64,000 nt of DNA from an uncultured Hyphomicrobiales bacterium (GTDB lineage: Bacteria; Pseudomonadota; Alphaproteobacteria; Rhizobiales; Beijerinckiaceae), in assembly GCA_903847605.1 (NCBI GenBank), contig CAINED010000021.1:124001-188000 (forward strand), written 5' to 3'. The notes below the pieces were generated by a model. The model saw nothing but the letters and a program-made list of their open reading frames with translations, searched no databases and had not been told where the DNA came from. Numbering within the stretch: position 1 is the stretch's first letter; each line of letters starts with the position of its first letter. The translations under genes were made by a program, and so were the position numbers. Positions 34,049-43,788 of this stretch are shown piece by piece.

Positions 34049-37000
34049 CTATGCGGCGACGGTGAAATCCCCCGCTGTAAGCGTTGGCATTCCCGTCAGC
34101 GTCGCGATGTGCACGCGCGCGGTTGCGCCGTTGCCGTCGATGTCGAAATAGAGCGCGCCGTTCGAGGTGTTGTAGATGAAGCGGTCGTCGCCATCGCCCG
34201 CAAAGCCTGTTCCGTTCGAAACGAACCGGTTTGCGGCGAGCGCGCCGGCTGCGAGACCGCCGCCGAAGAGCGAGGCTGACACTTCGATCCTGTCGCCCGC
34301 CGCGAAGTCTCGAATGCCGTCGCGGTCCGCCGCGAGATTTTGCAGCACGAACGTGTCCGCGCCCGCATTTCCGAACAAGGTGTCGATGCCCGTGCCGCCG
34401 ATCAGGCGATCGTTGCCGGCATTGCCGGTCAGCGTGTCCGCGCCGTCGTGACCCATCAGCGTATCGTTGCCTGATGCGCCGAAGACTAGATTATTGAACT
34501 CGTTGCCCTGCAGGGTCAGTCCGGTCGATCCTCCGTTGGCATAGAGGCGCTCCACATAGACGCCCGCGCCGAGCGTATAACTGACGCTCGCATAGGCGAT
34601 GTCGAGCGTCCCCTCGCTCGCGCCCTCGTGCAAAACATCGCTGGCGTCATCGACATAATATTTATCGTTGCCATTACCACCGGTCATGTCATCGATGCCG
34701 CCGCGTCCCTCGAGAATATCGTTGCCATCGTGGCCGAACAGCGTGTCGTTGCCCGTATTACCCTGGATATTGTTGGCGAGTTCGTTGCCGTGCAGGGTCA
34801 GCGCCGTCGCGCCGGCATTGGCGAACAGGAACTCGATGGTCTGGCCCGCGCCGAGCGTATAATTGACCGTGGTGAAGACGCGGTCGCTGCCTGCGTTGCC
34901 GGTCTCGACGACGATATCGCCGGCATTGTCGACGAAGTAGCGATCGTCGCCCGCGCCGCCGGCCATTGTGTCGACGCCTTCGCGCCCGTTGATCGTATCG
35001 GCTCCGCCGCCGCCGTTGATCGTATTGTCGCCGGTGCTGCCGGTGAGCGTGTCGTTGAAGGCCGAGCCGATGAGATTTTCGATGCCAGTCAGCGTGTCCG
35101 TGCCCGCGCCGAGCGTGTTCTGCGCGGTCGCCAGCAGCAGGCTGACTGTTACTGCGGATGTCGCTGTCGCGTAAGTCGCGGTGTCGGTGTCCGCGCCGCC
35201 GTTCAGCACGTCGTTGCCGGCGCCGCCGTCGAGCGCATCATTGCCATTGCCGCCATTCAGCGTGTCATTGCCATCGAGACCGTTCAGCGTATCGTTGCCG
35301 CCATTGCCATTCAGCGTGTCGGCGCCGGTGTTGCCATCGATGCGATTGGCGGTGTCCGAGCCACCGAGCGACATGCCCGTAGTCAGACGCGCGATCATCG
35401 TTTCGATCTCCGAGGTCGCGCCGAGCGTGACGTTGGCAAAAGCCTCGACGCGATCCGCCGTGCCCTGACCTGCAAGCTCTATGGCGAGGTCCGTCGACTG
35501 ATAGAGATAGTAGCGGTCGTTACCGAGGCCGCCGCGCAATTCGTTGGCGGCGATGAGATCGCTGATGAGCATATCGTTGAAGTTCGAGCCGATCAGGATC
35601 TCGATGCTTACAAGCGTATCCGTCCCTGCGCTTCCTGTGTTCTGCGCCCCGGCGACCCGCATGTCGATATCGACCGCCGCGGAAGCGCCCGCGTAACTCG
35701 CCGTGTCGATATCCGCGCCGCCATCGAGCAGATCGTTGCCCAGGCCGCCTTCGAGACGGTCGGCGCCGCTATTGCCGTAAAGCTCATCATTGCCTTCGTT
35801 ACCAAACAGGACATCGTCGCCGTCGAAGGTCTGTACGATATCGTCGAATTGCGAGAGATCGAGCGTGAAACGGGCGATTGCGGAATATGTCACCGTTCCA
35901 TATCCGGCCGATACGAAACTATCCGTCCCATTGGCTACGGACGCGGTCGATCCGCTAAAGTCTATCGACAAAGAATTGTCGCCGGGCCCGGCAAAGATAT
36001 TATCCGTTCCATCGCCAATCAGACTGATCGAATCGTCGCCGTCCTGCGTATTGACGGTGTCGTTGCCCGCGCCGAGCGAAACGGCATCACCGAAAAAGCC
36101 GGTTATGAAATTGTCGTTCCCCGAGCCGGTCGAAATCGTGAAGCGGTCGACGCCCTCGAAATTGACATAATAAGCCGTGCCGAAAATCTCGTTGTTGTAG
36201 AAAGTACCGTAGATGTCGCCATCGGCAATCGTCGTGTGATAAAGCGTGTAACCGCCGGTCACGTCTCCTGATGTCGCAGACCAGTCGATGATCAGATGAT
36301 CGTCGTCCGCCGCTCCCAATCCCATAAGGGTATAGTCGACGCCGCCGCGAAAGATTACCGTGTCGTTGCCGGCGCCCGTCACGAGCGTGTCCGTCAACAA
36401 GCCGTCCAGCGTGACGATCCAGTCATGGCCGGAGCCTGTCACCAGCGTCAGCCGTTCGATGCCTTCGACGAAATTGCCGCCGCCGATGTCTTCATTCAAC
36501 AGGGCGGTTTCGAGGTCCAGCACGATGTCGCCGGCCTCGAGCGAGAGATCGCCTTGCCAATGATCGATGCCTGCGCCGCCGTCGATCGTTACGTTCCCGC
36601 CGAATGTATTGACCGAATCGTCGCCCGCGCCCAACGACACCATGTCGTCGAAAAAGCCCAAGGCAAAACTGTCGTTGCCGGAGCCGGAGAAGATCGTGAA
36701 ACGTTCGACCCCTTCGAAATCGACACGGTAACCGGCTTGCGTATTGTAGAATGCGCCGAGGATGTCGCCTTCGGGTATCGTCGTCTGGTAGGTGAGATAG
36801 CCGCCGGTGACATCTCCCGTCGTCGCCGCCCAATCGACGATCAAATGATCGTCGTCTGCAGCCCCAAGCTCCATGCCAACGGTGTCGTTTCCGCCGGCGA
36901 CCTGAACAACGTCGTTGGCAGCGCCCGTCGCTATCGAATTGCCCTGTGCGTTGTCGACCAAAACAAAATCGGTCGTTCCGGAAATCGTGACGTCCGATAC

Positions 37001-37225
37001 GCCGGCGTCCAGCGTGAGAACGATGCCGGAGGTCGCGGTCAGGCCGACAATCGTCAGGTTATCTTGGGTAATTGTCGCCGATGAAGCAGACGCGAAACTG
37101 GCCTCGATTTCGACCGTGTCCCCATTGGCGGCCGCGTCCAACGCGGCCTGAATGCTCGGAAAATCCGTGGGAACACGAATAATGGCCATCGAAATCGCGC
37201 TTTCGGCGAGAAAATTCGCAGCCAT
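34049..37225 (-). CDS. RTX calcium-binding secreted protein
   Basis: 1058 residues. The N-terminal part (IRVPTDFPSIQAALDAAANGDTVEI, in part PSIQAALDAA) resembles the start of NosD/pectate-lyase beta-helix proteins. Two tandem segments at about 120-216 and 303-400 repeat the pattern LGAADDDHLI.DW..T.GDVTGGY ... FEGV.RFTI..GSGND. From about 480 on come RTX nonapeptides (GGxGxDxLx), for example GGNGNDALDGGAGNDVLNGG. The end has the RTX-toxin/serralysin C-terminal form without Cys. Such proteins leave through type I secretion with an uncleaved C-terminal signal and fold on binding Ca2+; no type I exporter genes are adjacent. Function (adhesin, S-layer or enzyme) is not assignable. ATG 37189 (MAIIRVP) is an alternative start; neither start has a strong ribosome site. 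Confidence 0.85.
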   Translation of the reverse strand: MAANFLAESAISMAIIRVPTDFPSIQAALDAAANGDTVEIEASFASASSATITQDNLTIVGLTATSGIVLTLDAGVSDVTISGTTDFVLVDNAQGNSIATGAANDVVQVAGGNDTVGMELGAADDDHLIVDWAATTGDVTGGYLTYQTTIPEGDILGAFYNTQAGYRVDFEGVERFTIFSGSGNDSFALGFFDDMVSLGAGDDSVNTFGGNVTIDGGAGIDHWQGDLSLEAGDIVLDLETALLNEDIGGGNFVEGIERLTLVTGSGHDWIVTLDGLLTDTLVTGAGNDTVIFRGGVDYTLMGLGAADDDHLIIDWSATSGDVTGGYTLYHTTIADGDIYGTFYNNEIFGTAYYVNFEGVDRFTISTGSGNDNFITGFFGDAVSLGAGNDTVNTQDGDDSISLIGDGTDNIFAGPGDNSLSIDFSGSTASVANGTDSFVSAGYGTVTYSAIARFTLDLSQFDDIVQTFDGDDVLFGNEGNDELYGNSGADRLEGGLGNDLLDGGADIDTASYAGASAAVDIDMRVAGAQNTGSAGTDTLVSIEILIGSNFNDMLISDLIAANELRGGLGNDRYYLYQSTDLAIELAGQGTADRVEAFANVTLGATSEIETMIARLTTGMSLGGSDTANRIDGNTGADTLNGNGGNDTLNGLDGNDTLNGGNGNDALDGGAGNDVLNGGADTDTATYATATSAVTVSLLLATAQNTLGAGTDTLTGIENLIGSAFNDTLTGSTGDNTINGGGGADTINGREGVDTMAGGAGDDRYFVDNAGDIVVETGNAGSDRVFTTVNYTLGAGQTIEFLFANAGATALTLHGNELANNIQGNTGNDTLFGHDGNDILEGRGGIDDMTGGNGNDKYYVDDASDVLHEGASEGTLDIAYASVSYTLGAGVYVERLYANGGSTGLTLQGNEFNNLVFGASGNDTLMGHDGADTLTGNAGNDRLIGGTGIDTLFGNAGADTFVLQNLAADRDGIRDFAAGDRIEVSASLFGGGLAAGALAANRFVSNGTGFAGDGDDRFIYNTSNGALYFDIDGNGATARVHIATLTGMPTLTAGDFTVAA

Positions 37226-37321
37226 TCAATCCAAAACTTGACGTTACGGCAAGTGCAGAATGCGGACGCTCATGCGGCGCACCCCTCCACTATGACGTCC
37301 CGGGCGAAGCTCGCCCGAGAT

Positions 37322-38068
37322 TCAAAACTCTTCCAGCAGGCGCCCGAAGCCGGCAATCTTGTCGTTGATGCCGTTGGCGCGCAGCGCGTGCCAGTAGGTC
37401 GCCGTATTGATGGCAATGACTGGCTTGCCGAGCCACATTTCGGCGGCCGCGGCGAGGCGGATCATCGACATATTCGTACCGACCTGCACGATGGCATCGA
37501 CATCGTCGCCATCGAGTTCGCGCAAAACGCCGCGAAGCTCCTCCGTCGTGACCTCCGCGATCGAAATCCACGACCGCCGCTTGAGCGAGATTTCACGCAC
37601 GGTCTCATAGCCCATGTCGCTGAAGTAATTGGCGACTTCCCGGTTCATGGAGGGCCAATAGGGCGAGACGAACGAAATTTTCTTGACGCCGCCGTAAGTG
37701 CGCAGCGCTTCGGCGCAGGAATGGCTTCCGATGCTGATCTTGACGCCGCTTTCGTCCTCGATCGTCTTCTGGAATTTGTCGGCGCCTTTCGCCCCGTTAA
37801 AGAAAGTGACGGCCGACATGCCCATCACGAGGTAATCGGGCTCGCAGGTCATCACGCTGCGCACGGCATCGAGCGTATTGGAACCGATCAGCTCCGTCGC
37901 CGTACGGGCAGAAGCATCGTCGATGGCATTGGCATTCGGCGTGAAGATGCGGGCATAGTGATTGGTCACGCCAATCGGCCGCATGGCTTCGAAGTCCGGC
38001 TGAACGATCGTATTCGTGGACGGTCCGAGAACGCCGAACTTGCGCCTCCAGCCCAGTACGTCAGTCAT
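37322..38068 (-). CDS. Maleate isomerase / arylmalonate-decarboxylase-like (Asp/Glu racemase superfamily)
   Basis: 248 residues. The pattern KFGVLGPSTNTIVQPDFE near the N-terminus, YLVMGMSAVTFFNG, and VQVGTNMSM are the loops of maleate cis-trans isomerase-like proteins of the Asp/Glu racemase superfamily. The second cysteine of the canonical pair is not obvious: the expected first position reads as GMSAVTF and the second as VQVGTNMS, so key Cys residues may be replaced or displaced. It could convert maleate to fumarate or act on a related diacid. Divergent from the receptor gene at 38287. It fits the maleamate/maleate theme of the plus-strand locus that follows. Confidence 0.65.
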   Translation of the reverse strand: MTDVLGWRRKFGVLGPSTNTIVQPDFEAMRPIGVTNHYARIFTPNANAIDDASARTATELIGSNTLDAVRSVMTCEPDYLVMGMSAVTFFNGAKGADKFQKTIEDESGVKISIGSHSCAEALRTYGGVKKISFVSPYWPSMNREVANYFSDMGYETVREISLKRRSWISIAEVTTEELRGVLRELDGDDVDAIVQVGTNMSMIRLAAAAEMWLGKPVIAINTATYWHALRANGINDKIAGFGRLLEEF

Positions 38069-38286
38069 ATGATCTCTCCCCGGCGGTTTCAGAATAAAGC
38101 CAATGGCCGTGTAGCGCCTTCGCGCACTCTAGGACATGTCGCAAGGGCCCGCAAAATCCGGCCATGCGGCACTCTTGTACGGACGAAATGTTTGTCAACA
38201 AGAGGCGGCGCTGATAGCCTTTCCGGCGTCTTCTATCCAAATCGACGGCGGATGCGACTGCCGCGGAAGACCTAAGGGAAGTTGTC
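38069..38286. promoter_or_regulatory. Divergent control region of the catabolic locus
   Basis: 218 bp between the maleate-isomerase-like gene (-) and the Bug receptor (+). CTCTTGT (about 38172-38178) and ACAAGAG (about 38198-38204) form a 7-bp inverted repeat, a possible regulator site. No regulator gene is adjacent. Confidence 0.3.
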
Positions 38287-39306
38287 ATGTTGCGAAGTAC
38301 CGAGAATGCGCCGAACCGCACCCGAAGGACGCTGCTGGCGCTGGCCGCCCTTGCGCTTCCCGCCGCCTTATCCCCCCAGGCAAGCCTGGCGCAGAATACG
38401 CCGGCATGGCCGACGCGCACGATCAAGCTGATCATTCCGCTCGGTCCAGGCTCGGGCGCGGACATCAGCGCCCGCATGCTCGCGCCGCGCCTGCAGGCCA
38501 GGTGGGGGCAAAGCATCGTTGTCGAGAACAGGCCCGGCGGCGACAGCCTGATCGCGCTTGGCGCTTTCGCGCAGGCGAACGACGATCACGTCTTCTTCTA
38601 CGGCCCCGCCGGAACGATCACGCCGCACATCTTCCAGCACGAAAAGCTGCCCTACGACCCCGTCAAGGATGTGCGCCCCATTGCGAGCATTTCCGCGACG
38701 ACGCTTGCGATCGCCGTGCCGACAGCGCTTGGAATCAATTCGCTGAAAGATCTCGTCGACCGCGCGAAGAAGGAGCCCGGCGTTCTCAATGCGGCGACCG
38801 CGCCGGGAATTGCCGAAATGTTCTGGGACGGCTTCGTTGCGCGCGAGGTAATGAAGATTCCCAAGGTTCCCTATCGCAATATCGCCGAGGCGACGAACGA
38901 TGTCGGCGAGGGACGCTTGCAGATCATGTATTCGTCCCTGCCGATGATCAAACCCGGCGCGCAGGGCGGCAAGGTCAAAATTCTCGCCATCACCAGCGCC
39001 AAACGCGTCGACTCCGATCCCGACATTCCCACCTCGGCCGAAGCGGGATTTGGACATTTCGCCATGTCGGGCCTCGTCGGCATGGTCGGCTCGCGCGCCG
39101 TTTCGGATACGCTGCGCCGCCGTATCGGCACGGACATTCTCGACGTCACGAAAGATGCCGAGTTTTCGCAGAAGCTACTCGCTACGGGCCAGGTTCCGCA
39201 ACTTGCGGGCGCCGACGAATTCGAGAAAGAAATCGAACGCCAGATCAAGCAAATCGCGGAAGTTGCGACATTGCTCGGCCTCAAACGCAAGCATCGCCAG
39301 GAATAA
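38287..39306 (+). CDS. Bug/TctC-family tripartite tricarboxylate transporter substrate-binding protein
   Basis: 339 residues. A twin-Arg/Sec-like signal (RTRRTLLALAALALPAALSPQASLAQN, abbreviated) ends near residue 36, then the Bug fold: PTRTIKLIIPLGPGSGADI (the phosphate-like loop of the ligand site), VVENRPGGDSLIAL, VPYRNIAEATNDVGEG, and a C-terminal ARLxEI-like region. Binds carboxylates in the periplasm for uptake by a TctA/TctB pair, which is absent from this window. As first gene downstream of the divergent promoter it suggests uptake of the acid handled by the genes at 39518-45368. Confidence 0.85.
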   Translation: MLRSTENAPNRTRRTLLALAALALPAALSPQASLAQNTPAWPTRTIKLIIPLGPGSGADISARMLAPRLQARWGQSIVVENRPGGDSLIALGAFAQANDDHVFFYGPAGTITPHIFQHEKLPYDPVKDVRPIASISATTLAIAVPTALGINSLKDLVDRAKKEPGVLNAATAPGIAEMFWDGFVAREVMKIPKVPYRNIAEATNDVGEGRLQIMYSSLPMIKPGAQGGKVKILAITSAKRVDSDPDIPTSAEAGFGHFAMSGLVGMVGSRAVSDTLRRRIGTDILDVTKDAEFSQKLLATGQVPQLAGADEFEKEIERQIKQIAEVATLLGLKRKHRQE

Positions 39307-39517
39307 AGTGACGAGCCTCGAATGGCGGAAAGGCAGGCCATGCGCCTGCCTTTTCCTTACGCTATTGTCATTGCGGCGCGCGGCGATCGATCGGCACGTT
39401 TGTCGCTTTTTGCGGGTGCTGCCCGTTCCAAGCAAAGCGAATGCTCCTGTTGATATGCACGGACATCTGGGGCAGGATTAATCGGCCGAATGTTCCACCC
39501 GGCGGGATGCGGAGAAT

Positions 39518-40723
39518 ATGAAGAAGAACGAAGACAGGGTCATCATCGTGGGCGCCGGTCCGGTCGGTCTTGTGGCGGCAGCCTGCCTCGGCAAAGCCGG
39601 AATCAAAACGACAATCCTCGAATTGCATCACGAGTTGCCGAAAGACTTGCGCGCCTCGACATTCCATTCGCCGACGCTGGACATACTCGACCGCTTCGGC
39701 GTCACGCCGCGCTTGATCGAGCGCGGGCTCATTGCGCCGAACTGGCAGTTCCGCGACCGCCGCGAAGGTGTCATCGCGACATTCGATCTTTCCGTTCTGA
39801 AGGGCGAAACCGCGCATCCCTATCGCCTGCAATGCGAACAGTGGAAGCTTTCCGAAGAGATGCGCACGGTTCTCGAAGCCGATCCCGCAGTCGATCTCAT
39901 CTATAATACGGAAGCCATCGATGTCGCGCAGGACGACGATGGCGTGACGTTGAGCGTACGCAATCCCGATGGCGGCGAGGAGACGATGCGCTGCCGCTAT
40001 CTCATCGCGACGGATGGCGCGCGCAGCGTTGTGCGCAAGACGCTGGATATTCCCTTCGAAGGGCAGACATTGCCGGAGATTTTCCTGTCGATGTCCACGA
40101 CATTCCCGTTCGAAGAGCACTACGACGATCTCGCCACCATTGCCTATATGACCGACCCCAAAGAATGGGCAGTCCTCTTGCGCACGCCGACGCTCTGGCG
40201 CGTGCTGCTGCCGACCGATCCGAACTTCACGGTCGAGCAGATCAAGGATCCCGACGCCATGCAGGCGCGTCTGCAAGGCGTTTGCGAAAATCCGGGTGGC
40301 TACGAGATCGTTCACGCGACCGACTATCGGGTGAACGAACGCGTGGCGCGCCATTACGTTTCGGGTCGTGTGTTTCTCGCGGGCGATGCGGCGCATGTGA
40401 ACAATCCGCTTGGCGGCATGGGCATGAACGGCGGCATTCACGACGCCATCAACCTCACCGAAAAGCTTGTCGAAATATGGAACGGCCGTCAGCCCATCGA
40501 GATCATGGGCCGTTACGAGCGTCAGCGCCGCAAGGCCGCCCTCGACGCCGTGCAGGCGCAAACGCTGCGCAATCGCCGCATCATGAACGAGACCGATCCG
40601 GCAGCGCGCAAGGCCTTCCACGAAGAATTGCGCGCCACTGTGGCCGATTTCGCAAAGCACAAAGCCTATCTGATGCGTTCGTCGATGATTCAATCGCTAA
40701 GGGAACTCGAAGCGGTGGACTAG
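39518..40723 (+). CDS. FAD-dependent aromatic monooxygenase (PheA/TfdB type)
   Basis: 401 residues. Rossmann motif VGAGPVGLVAA (residues 11-21), DGARSVVRK near residue 165 (the DG motif), and GRVFLAGDAAHVNNPLGGMGMNGG (abbreviated GDAAHVNNPLGG) as the GD motif define the class A flavoprotein hydroxylases (p-hydroxybenzoate hydroxylase fold). These use NAD(P)H and O2 to hydroxylate aromatic or N-heteroaromatic acids. GGAG lies about 8 bases before ATG 39518. It is in series with lyase and hydratase genes for ring-fission products, so it may be the ring-hydroxylating step (for example of a hydroxypyridine), which I infer only from context. Confidence 0.82.
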   Translation: MKKNEDRVIIVGAGPVGLVAAACLGKAGIKTTILELHHELPKDLRASTFHSPTLDILDRFGVTPRLIERGLIAPNWQFRDRREGVIATFDLSVLKGETAHPYRLQCEQWKLSEEMRTVLEADPAVDLIYNTEAIDVAQDDDGVTLSVRNPDGGEETMRCRYLIATDGARSVVRKTLDIPFEGQTLPEIFLSMSTTFPFEEHYDDLATIAYMTDPKEWAVLLRTPTLWRVLLPTDPNFTVEQIKDPDAMQARLQGVCENPGGYEIVHATDYRVNERVARHYVSGRVFLAGDAAHVNNPLGGMGMNGGIHDAINLTEKLVEIWNGRQPIEIMGRYERQRRKAALDAVQAQTLRNRRIMNETDPAARKAFHEELRATVADFAKHKAYLMRSSMIQSLRELEAVD

Positions 40724-40868
40724 AACGGCGAGCGTCCGATGGCATAAGCGTACGCGGTGGGAATGGCTTTGAAAATGGCGGTTTGTCTATCGTACGAATT
40801 TCCAGAACCGGCGTTCCCTCGCCAGAGACGGACGCCAGTGCCCAACACTGTCAATGAGAGCTTGAACA

Positions 40869-41732
40869 ATGGCCGATCCGAAACTGAAACAGGCAATCAG
40901 GAATGGCGAGTTCATCCTCGCCCCCGGCGTATTCGATCTCATCTCGGCGATGATCGCCGATACGATCGGGTTCAAGGCCCTCTACGTCACGGGCTATGGC
41001 ACTGTGGCTTCCTATCTCGGCCTGCCAGACGCGGGCATCGCGACCTATCGCGACATGGTCGAGCGCATCGGCCAGATCGTGAAGCGCACATCGACGCCTG
41101 TCATTGCCGACGCCGACACCGGCTACGGCGGCCTCCTGAACGTGCGCCACACGGTACGCGGCTATGAAGAGGCCGGCGTCACCGCGATCCAGATTGAGGA
41201 TCAGGAATTTCCGAAGAAATGCGGTCATACGCCGAACCGCCGCGTGGTTCCGCTCGACGACATGCTGCGCAAGATCGAAGTCGCCGTCGACAGCCGCACG
41301 AGCGACGATTTCCTGATCATCGCGCGCACTGATGCGCGCACGGGTCTTGGTCTCGACGAAGCCATCCGCCGGGGCCAGGCCTTCGCAAAGGCCGGCGCTG
41401 ACATCGTTTTTGTCGAGTCGCCGGAATCGGTCGAAGAAATGCGCGCGATTACCGAGGCCGTCGATGCGCCGCTCTTCGCCAACATCGTCAATGGCGGACG
41501 CACGCCCCTACTGAGCGCCGACACGCTCAAAACGATGGGTTATTCAGTCGCGATCCACCCGGCCATAGGTTTCCTCTCTGCGGGCGCGGCGTTGCGCAAG
41601 GCCTATGCCGATCTCAACAAGAACGGCGAAACCAGCGCCGAAATCGACCTCTATTCCTTCGCCGAGTTCAACAAACTTCTCGGCTTCGAGGATGTGTGGG
41701 ACTTCGAAAAGAAATATGCTCAGGTTCCCTGA
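40869..41732 (+). CDS. Isocitrate lyase/PEP mutase superfamily lyase (2,3-dimethylmalate or oxaloacetate/methylisocitrate-type)
   Basis: 287 residues. The TIM-barrel hallmarks of the ICL/PEP-mutase superfamily: [15 protein letters not shown], the metal-binding [20 protein letters not shown] with the catalytic KKCGH loop, and RTDAR and FVESPES. The KKCGH form fits C-C lyases such as 2-methylisocitrate lyase, 2,3-dimethylmalate lyase or oxaloacetase rather than PEP mutase itself. It is followed by LeuC/LeuD-like hydratase genes, the arrangement expected for a hydratase-lyase pair acting on a substituted maleate or malate. Confidence 0.8.
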   Translation: MADPKLKQAIRNGEFILAPGVFDLISAMIADTIGFKALYVTGYGTVASYLGLPDAGIATYRDMVERIGQIVKRTSTPVIADADTGYGGLLNVRHTVRGYEEAGVTAIQIEDQEFPKKCGHTPNRRVVPLDDMLRKIEVAVDSRTSDDFLIIARTDARTGLGLDEAIRRGQAFAKAGADIVFVESPESVEEMRAITEAVDAPLFANIVNGGRTPLLSADTLKTMGYSVAIHPAIGFLSAGAALRKAYADLNKNGETSAEIDLYSFAEFNKLLGFEDVWDFEKKYAQVP

Positions 41733-41758
41733 GCGCAACGCCGCATGAACGGGCAGGA

Positions 41759-43171
41759 ATGACGAAAACGCTTTACGACAAGCTTTGGGAGAGTCACGTC
41801 ATCCGCACCTACGATGACGGCTCTGCCCTGCTATATGTCGACCGTCATCTCATGCATGAAGTCAGCACGCCGCAATCCTTCATCGCCATCGAAAAGAAGA
41901 ACGGAACTCTGGCGCGTCCCGCCGCGAATCTCGCCGTGCCGGATCATGTTGTTCCTACAACCAGACGCGACAAGCCCATCGCCGATCCGCTGGCGCGCGC
42001 ACAGACGCAGCGCCTCGTCGAGAATGTGGCGCGGCACAAGGTTCCCTTCATTCCGCTGAACGATCCGCGTCAGGGCATCGTACATGTCATCGGTCCCGAG
42101 CAGGGCTTCACTCTGCCCGGCATCGTGCTCGCCTGCGGCGACAGCCATACCTCGACGCATGGCGCATTCGGCTGCCTCGCCTTCGGCATCGGCGCATCCG
42201 AATGCGGGATCGTCATGGCGACGCAAGCGATACGTCAGCAACGCGCGCGCACGATGCGCGTGAATATCGCCGGTGAGCGCGGACCATTCATCAACGCCAA
42301 GGATATCGCGCTCGCGCTGATCGCACGCATCGGCGCGAACGGCGCGGCCGGCCACGCCGTCGAATATGCAGGGCCCGTCATCTCCGCCATGCCGATGGCC
42401 GAGCGCATGACGCTTTGCAACATGTCCATCGAAGCCGGCGCGCGGGTCGGCATGATTGCACCGGATGAAACGACGTTCGCCTATCTCGAGGGCCGGCCGA
42501 TGGCGCCCACGGGCGAGATGTGGCGTCGCGCCATCGATTACTGGCGCACCCTGTCCTCCGATGCCGACGCCGCGTTCGATCGCGAAATCACGCTCGATAT
42601 CTCCAGCGTCGAACCTTACGTCACATGGGGCACGTCGCCGGAAGACGCGCTTCCCATTGGCGGCCGCGTTCCTTCACCCGATGAAGTCGCCGAGCCGACA
42701 CGACGTACCAGGCGCGAACGCGCGCTCGCCTATATGGGTCTGAAGCCGGGCACACGGCTTGAAGACATCGGCATCGATGTCGTCTTCATCGGCTCGTGCA
42801 CCAACAGCCGTATCGAGGATCTGCGCGCCGCAGCGGCGGTTGTCGAAGGCCGGCGCGTTGCAAAAGGTGTGAAGGCCATCGTCGTGCCCGGCTCGGGTCT
42901 CGTTTGCGAACAGGCGGAGCGCGAAGGCCTTGCGCAGGCCTTCCTCAATGCCGGCTTCGAATGGCGGCAGCCCGGCTGCTCCATGTGCGTCGGCATGAAT
43001 GGCGATACGCTTTCGCCGGGCCAGCGGTCAGCCTCCACATCCAATCGCAACTTCGAGGGACGGCAGGGCATCGGCGGGCGCACTCATCTCATGAGTCCAG
43101 CCATGGCCGCCGCAGCAGCCATCACCGGCCATCTCACCGACGTGCGCAAACTGGCGGCGACACGCGCATGA
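41759..43171 (+). CDS. Aconitase-family dehydratase, large subunit (LeuC-like; maleate or methylated-maleate hydratase candidate)
   Basis: 470 residues, the size of LeuC. The 4Fe-4S cysteines lie in [10 protein letters not shown] and GCSMCVGMN, and [12 protein letters not shown] and SVAIHP-type substrate loops are present. ATG 41759 has GGGCAGGA upstream. Two-subunit aconitase-family enzymes include isopropylmalate isomerase, (R)-citramalate/maleate hydratase and 2,3-dimethylmaleate hydratase. With a maleate isomerase-like gene, an amidase and a lyase nearby, a catabolic hydratase is more likely than leucine synthesis. The small subunit overlaps the stop. Confidence 0.8.
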   Translation: MTKTLYDKLWESHVIRTYDDGSALLYVDRHLMHEVSTPQSFIAIEKKNGTLARPAANLAVPDHVVPTTRRDKPIADPLARAQTQRLVENVARHKVPFIPLNDPRQGIVHVIGPEQGFTLPGIVLACGDSHTSTHGAFGCLAFGIGASECGIVMATQAIRQQRARTMRVNIAGERGPFINAKDIALALIARIGANGAAGHAVEYAGPVISAMPMAERMTLCNMSIEAGARVGMIAPDETTFAYLEGRPMAPTGEMWRRAIDYWRTLSSDADAAFDREITLDISSVEPYVTWGTSPEDALPIGGRVPSPDEVAEPTRRTRRERALAYMGLKPGTRLEDIGIDVVFIGSCTNSRIEDLRAAAAVVEGRRVAKGVKAIVVPGSGLVCEQAEREGLAQAFLNAGFEWRQPGCSMCVGMNGDTLSPGQRSASTSNRNFEGRQGIGGRTHLMSPAMAAAAAITGHLTDVRKLAATRA

Positions 43172-43788
43172 CACCATTCACGACACTCGAATCCGTTGCC
43201 GCCTTTCTGCCCGAGCAGAATGTCGACACCGACGCGATCTATCCCGCGCGCTATCTTCTGCTGATGGAGCGCGACGGTCTCGGCCCCTATCTTTTTCGCG
43301 ACCGGCGCTATCTCGGCGACAATAAGCGCAACGACGGTTTCGTGCTCGACCGCGAGCCCTTCACGCAAGCGCAAGTGCTGATTGCGGGCTCCGGCTTTGG
43401 CTGCGGTTCGAGCCGCGAACAGGCGGTGTGGGCGCTGACCGGTTTTGGCATTCGCTGCGTGATCGCGCCGAGCTTCGGCGAAATCTTTGCCGGCAATGCG
43501 GTCAAGAACGGCTTGCTCACGATCACCCTGCCCGAAGACATCGTTATGCAACTCGGCGCGGCCGCCGAACGCCGCGCGGTGTTCCGCATCGATCTTGAGA
43601 CGCGCGAAGTGCATGTGGATGGCGAGAGGGTCGCATCCATCGACATTGGCGACAATCGGCGCGCGGCCCTGTTGAACGGATGGGACGAGACGGACATAGT
43701 GCTACGAGAGGACGGCGAGGCCATCGCAGCCTTCGAGGCGCAGCATCGCATCGCCCAGCCCTGGCTTTTTCAGGAAGCGGATACATGA
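43168..43788 (+). CDS. Aconitase-family dehydratase, small subunit (LeuD-like)
   Basis: 206 residues, swivel domain: [11 protein letters not shown] (substrate-carboxylate loop), [18 protein letters not shown] (canonical SSRE), [18 protein letters not shown]. The ATG overlaps the large-subunit stop (ATGA), so the two are translated together as a heterodimer. The next gene in turn overlaps this stop by 4 bases. Confidence 0.82.
   Translation: MTPFTTLESVAAFLPEQNVDTDAIYPARYLLLMERDGLGPYLFRDRRYLGDNKRNDGFVLDREPFTQAQVLIAGSGFGCGSSREQAVWALTGFGIRCVIAPSFGEIFAGNAVKNGLLTITLPEDIVMQLGAAAERRAVFRIDLETREVHVDGERVASIDIGDNRRAALLNGWDETDIVLREDGEAIAAFEAQHRIAQPWLFQEADT

Noticed and set aside
34628-36271. 547-codon plus-strand frame antisense to the RTX gene
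   Set aside because: Its Ile/Val-rich repeats simply mirror the RTX GGxGxD repeat DNA.
41759-43788. Leucine biosynthesis isopropylmalate isomerase (leuCD)
   Set aside because: Possible by sequence, but the surrounding lyase, amidase and cyclic amidase genes and absence of leuA/leuB fit a catabolic hydratase better.
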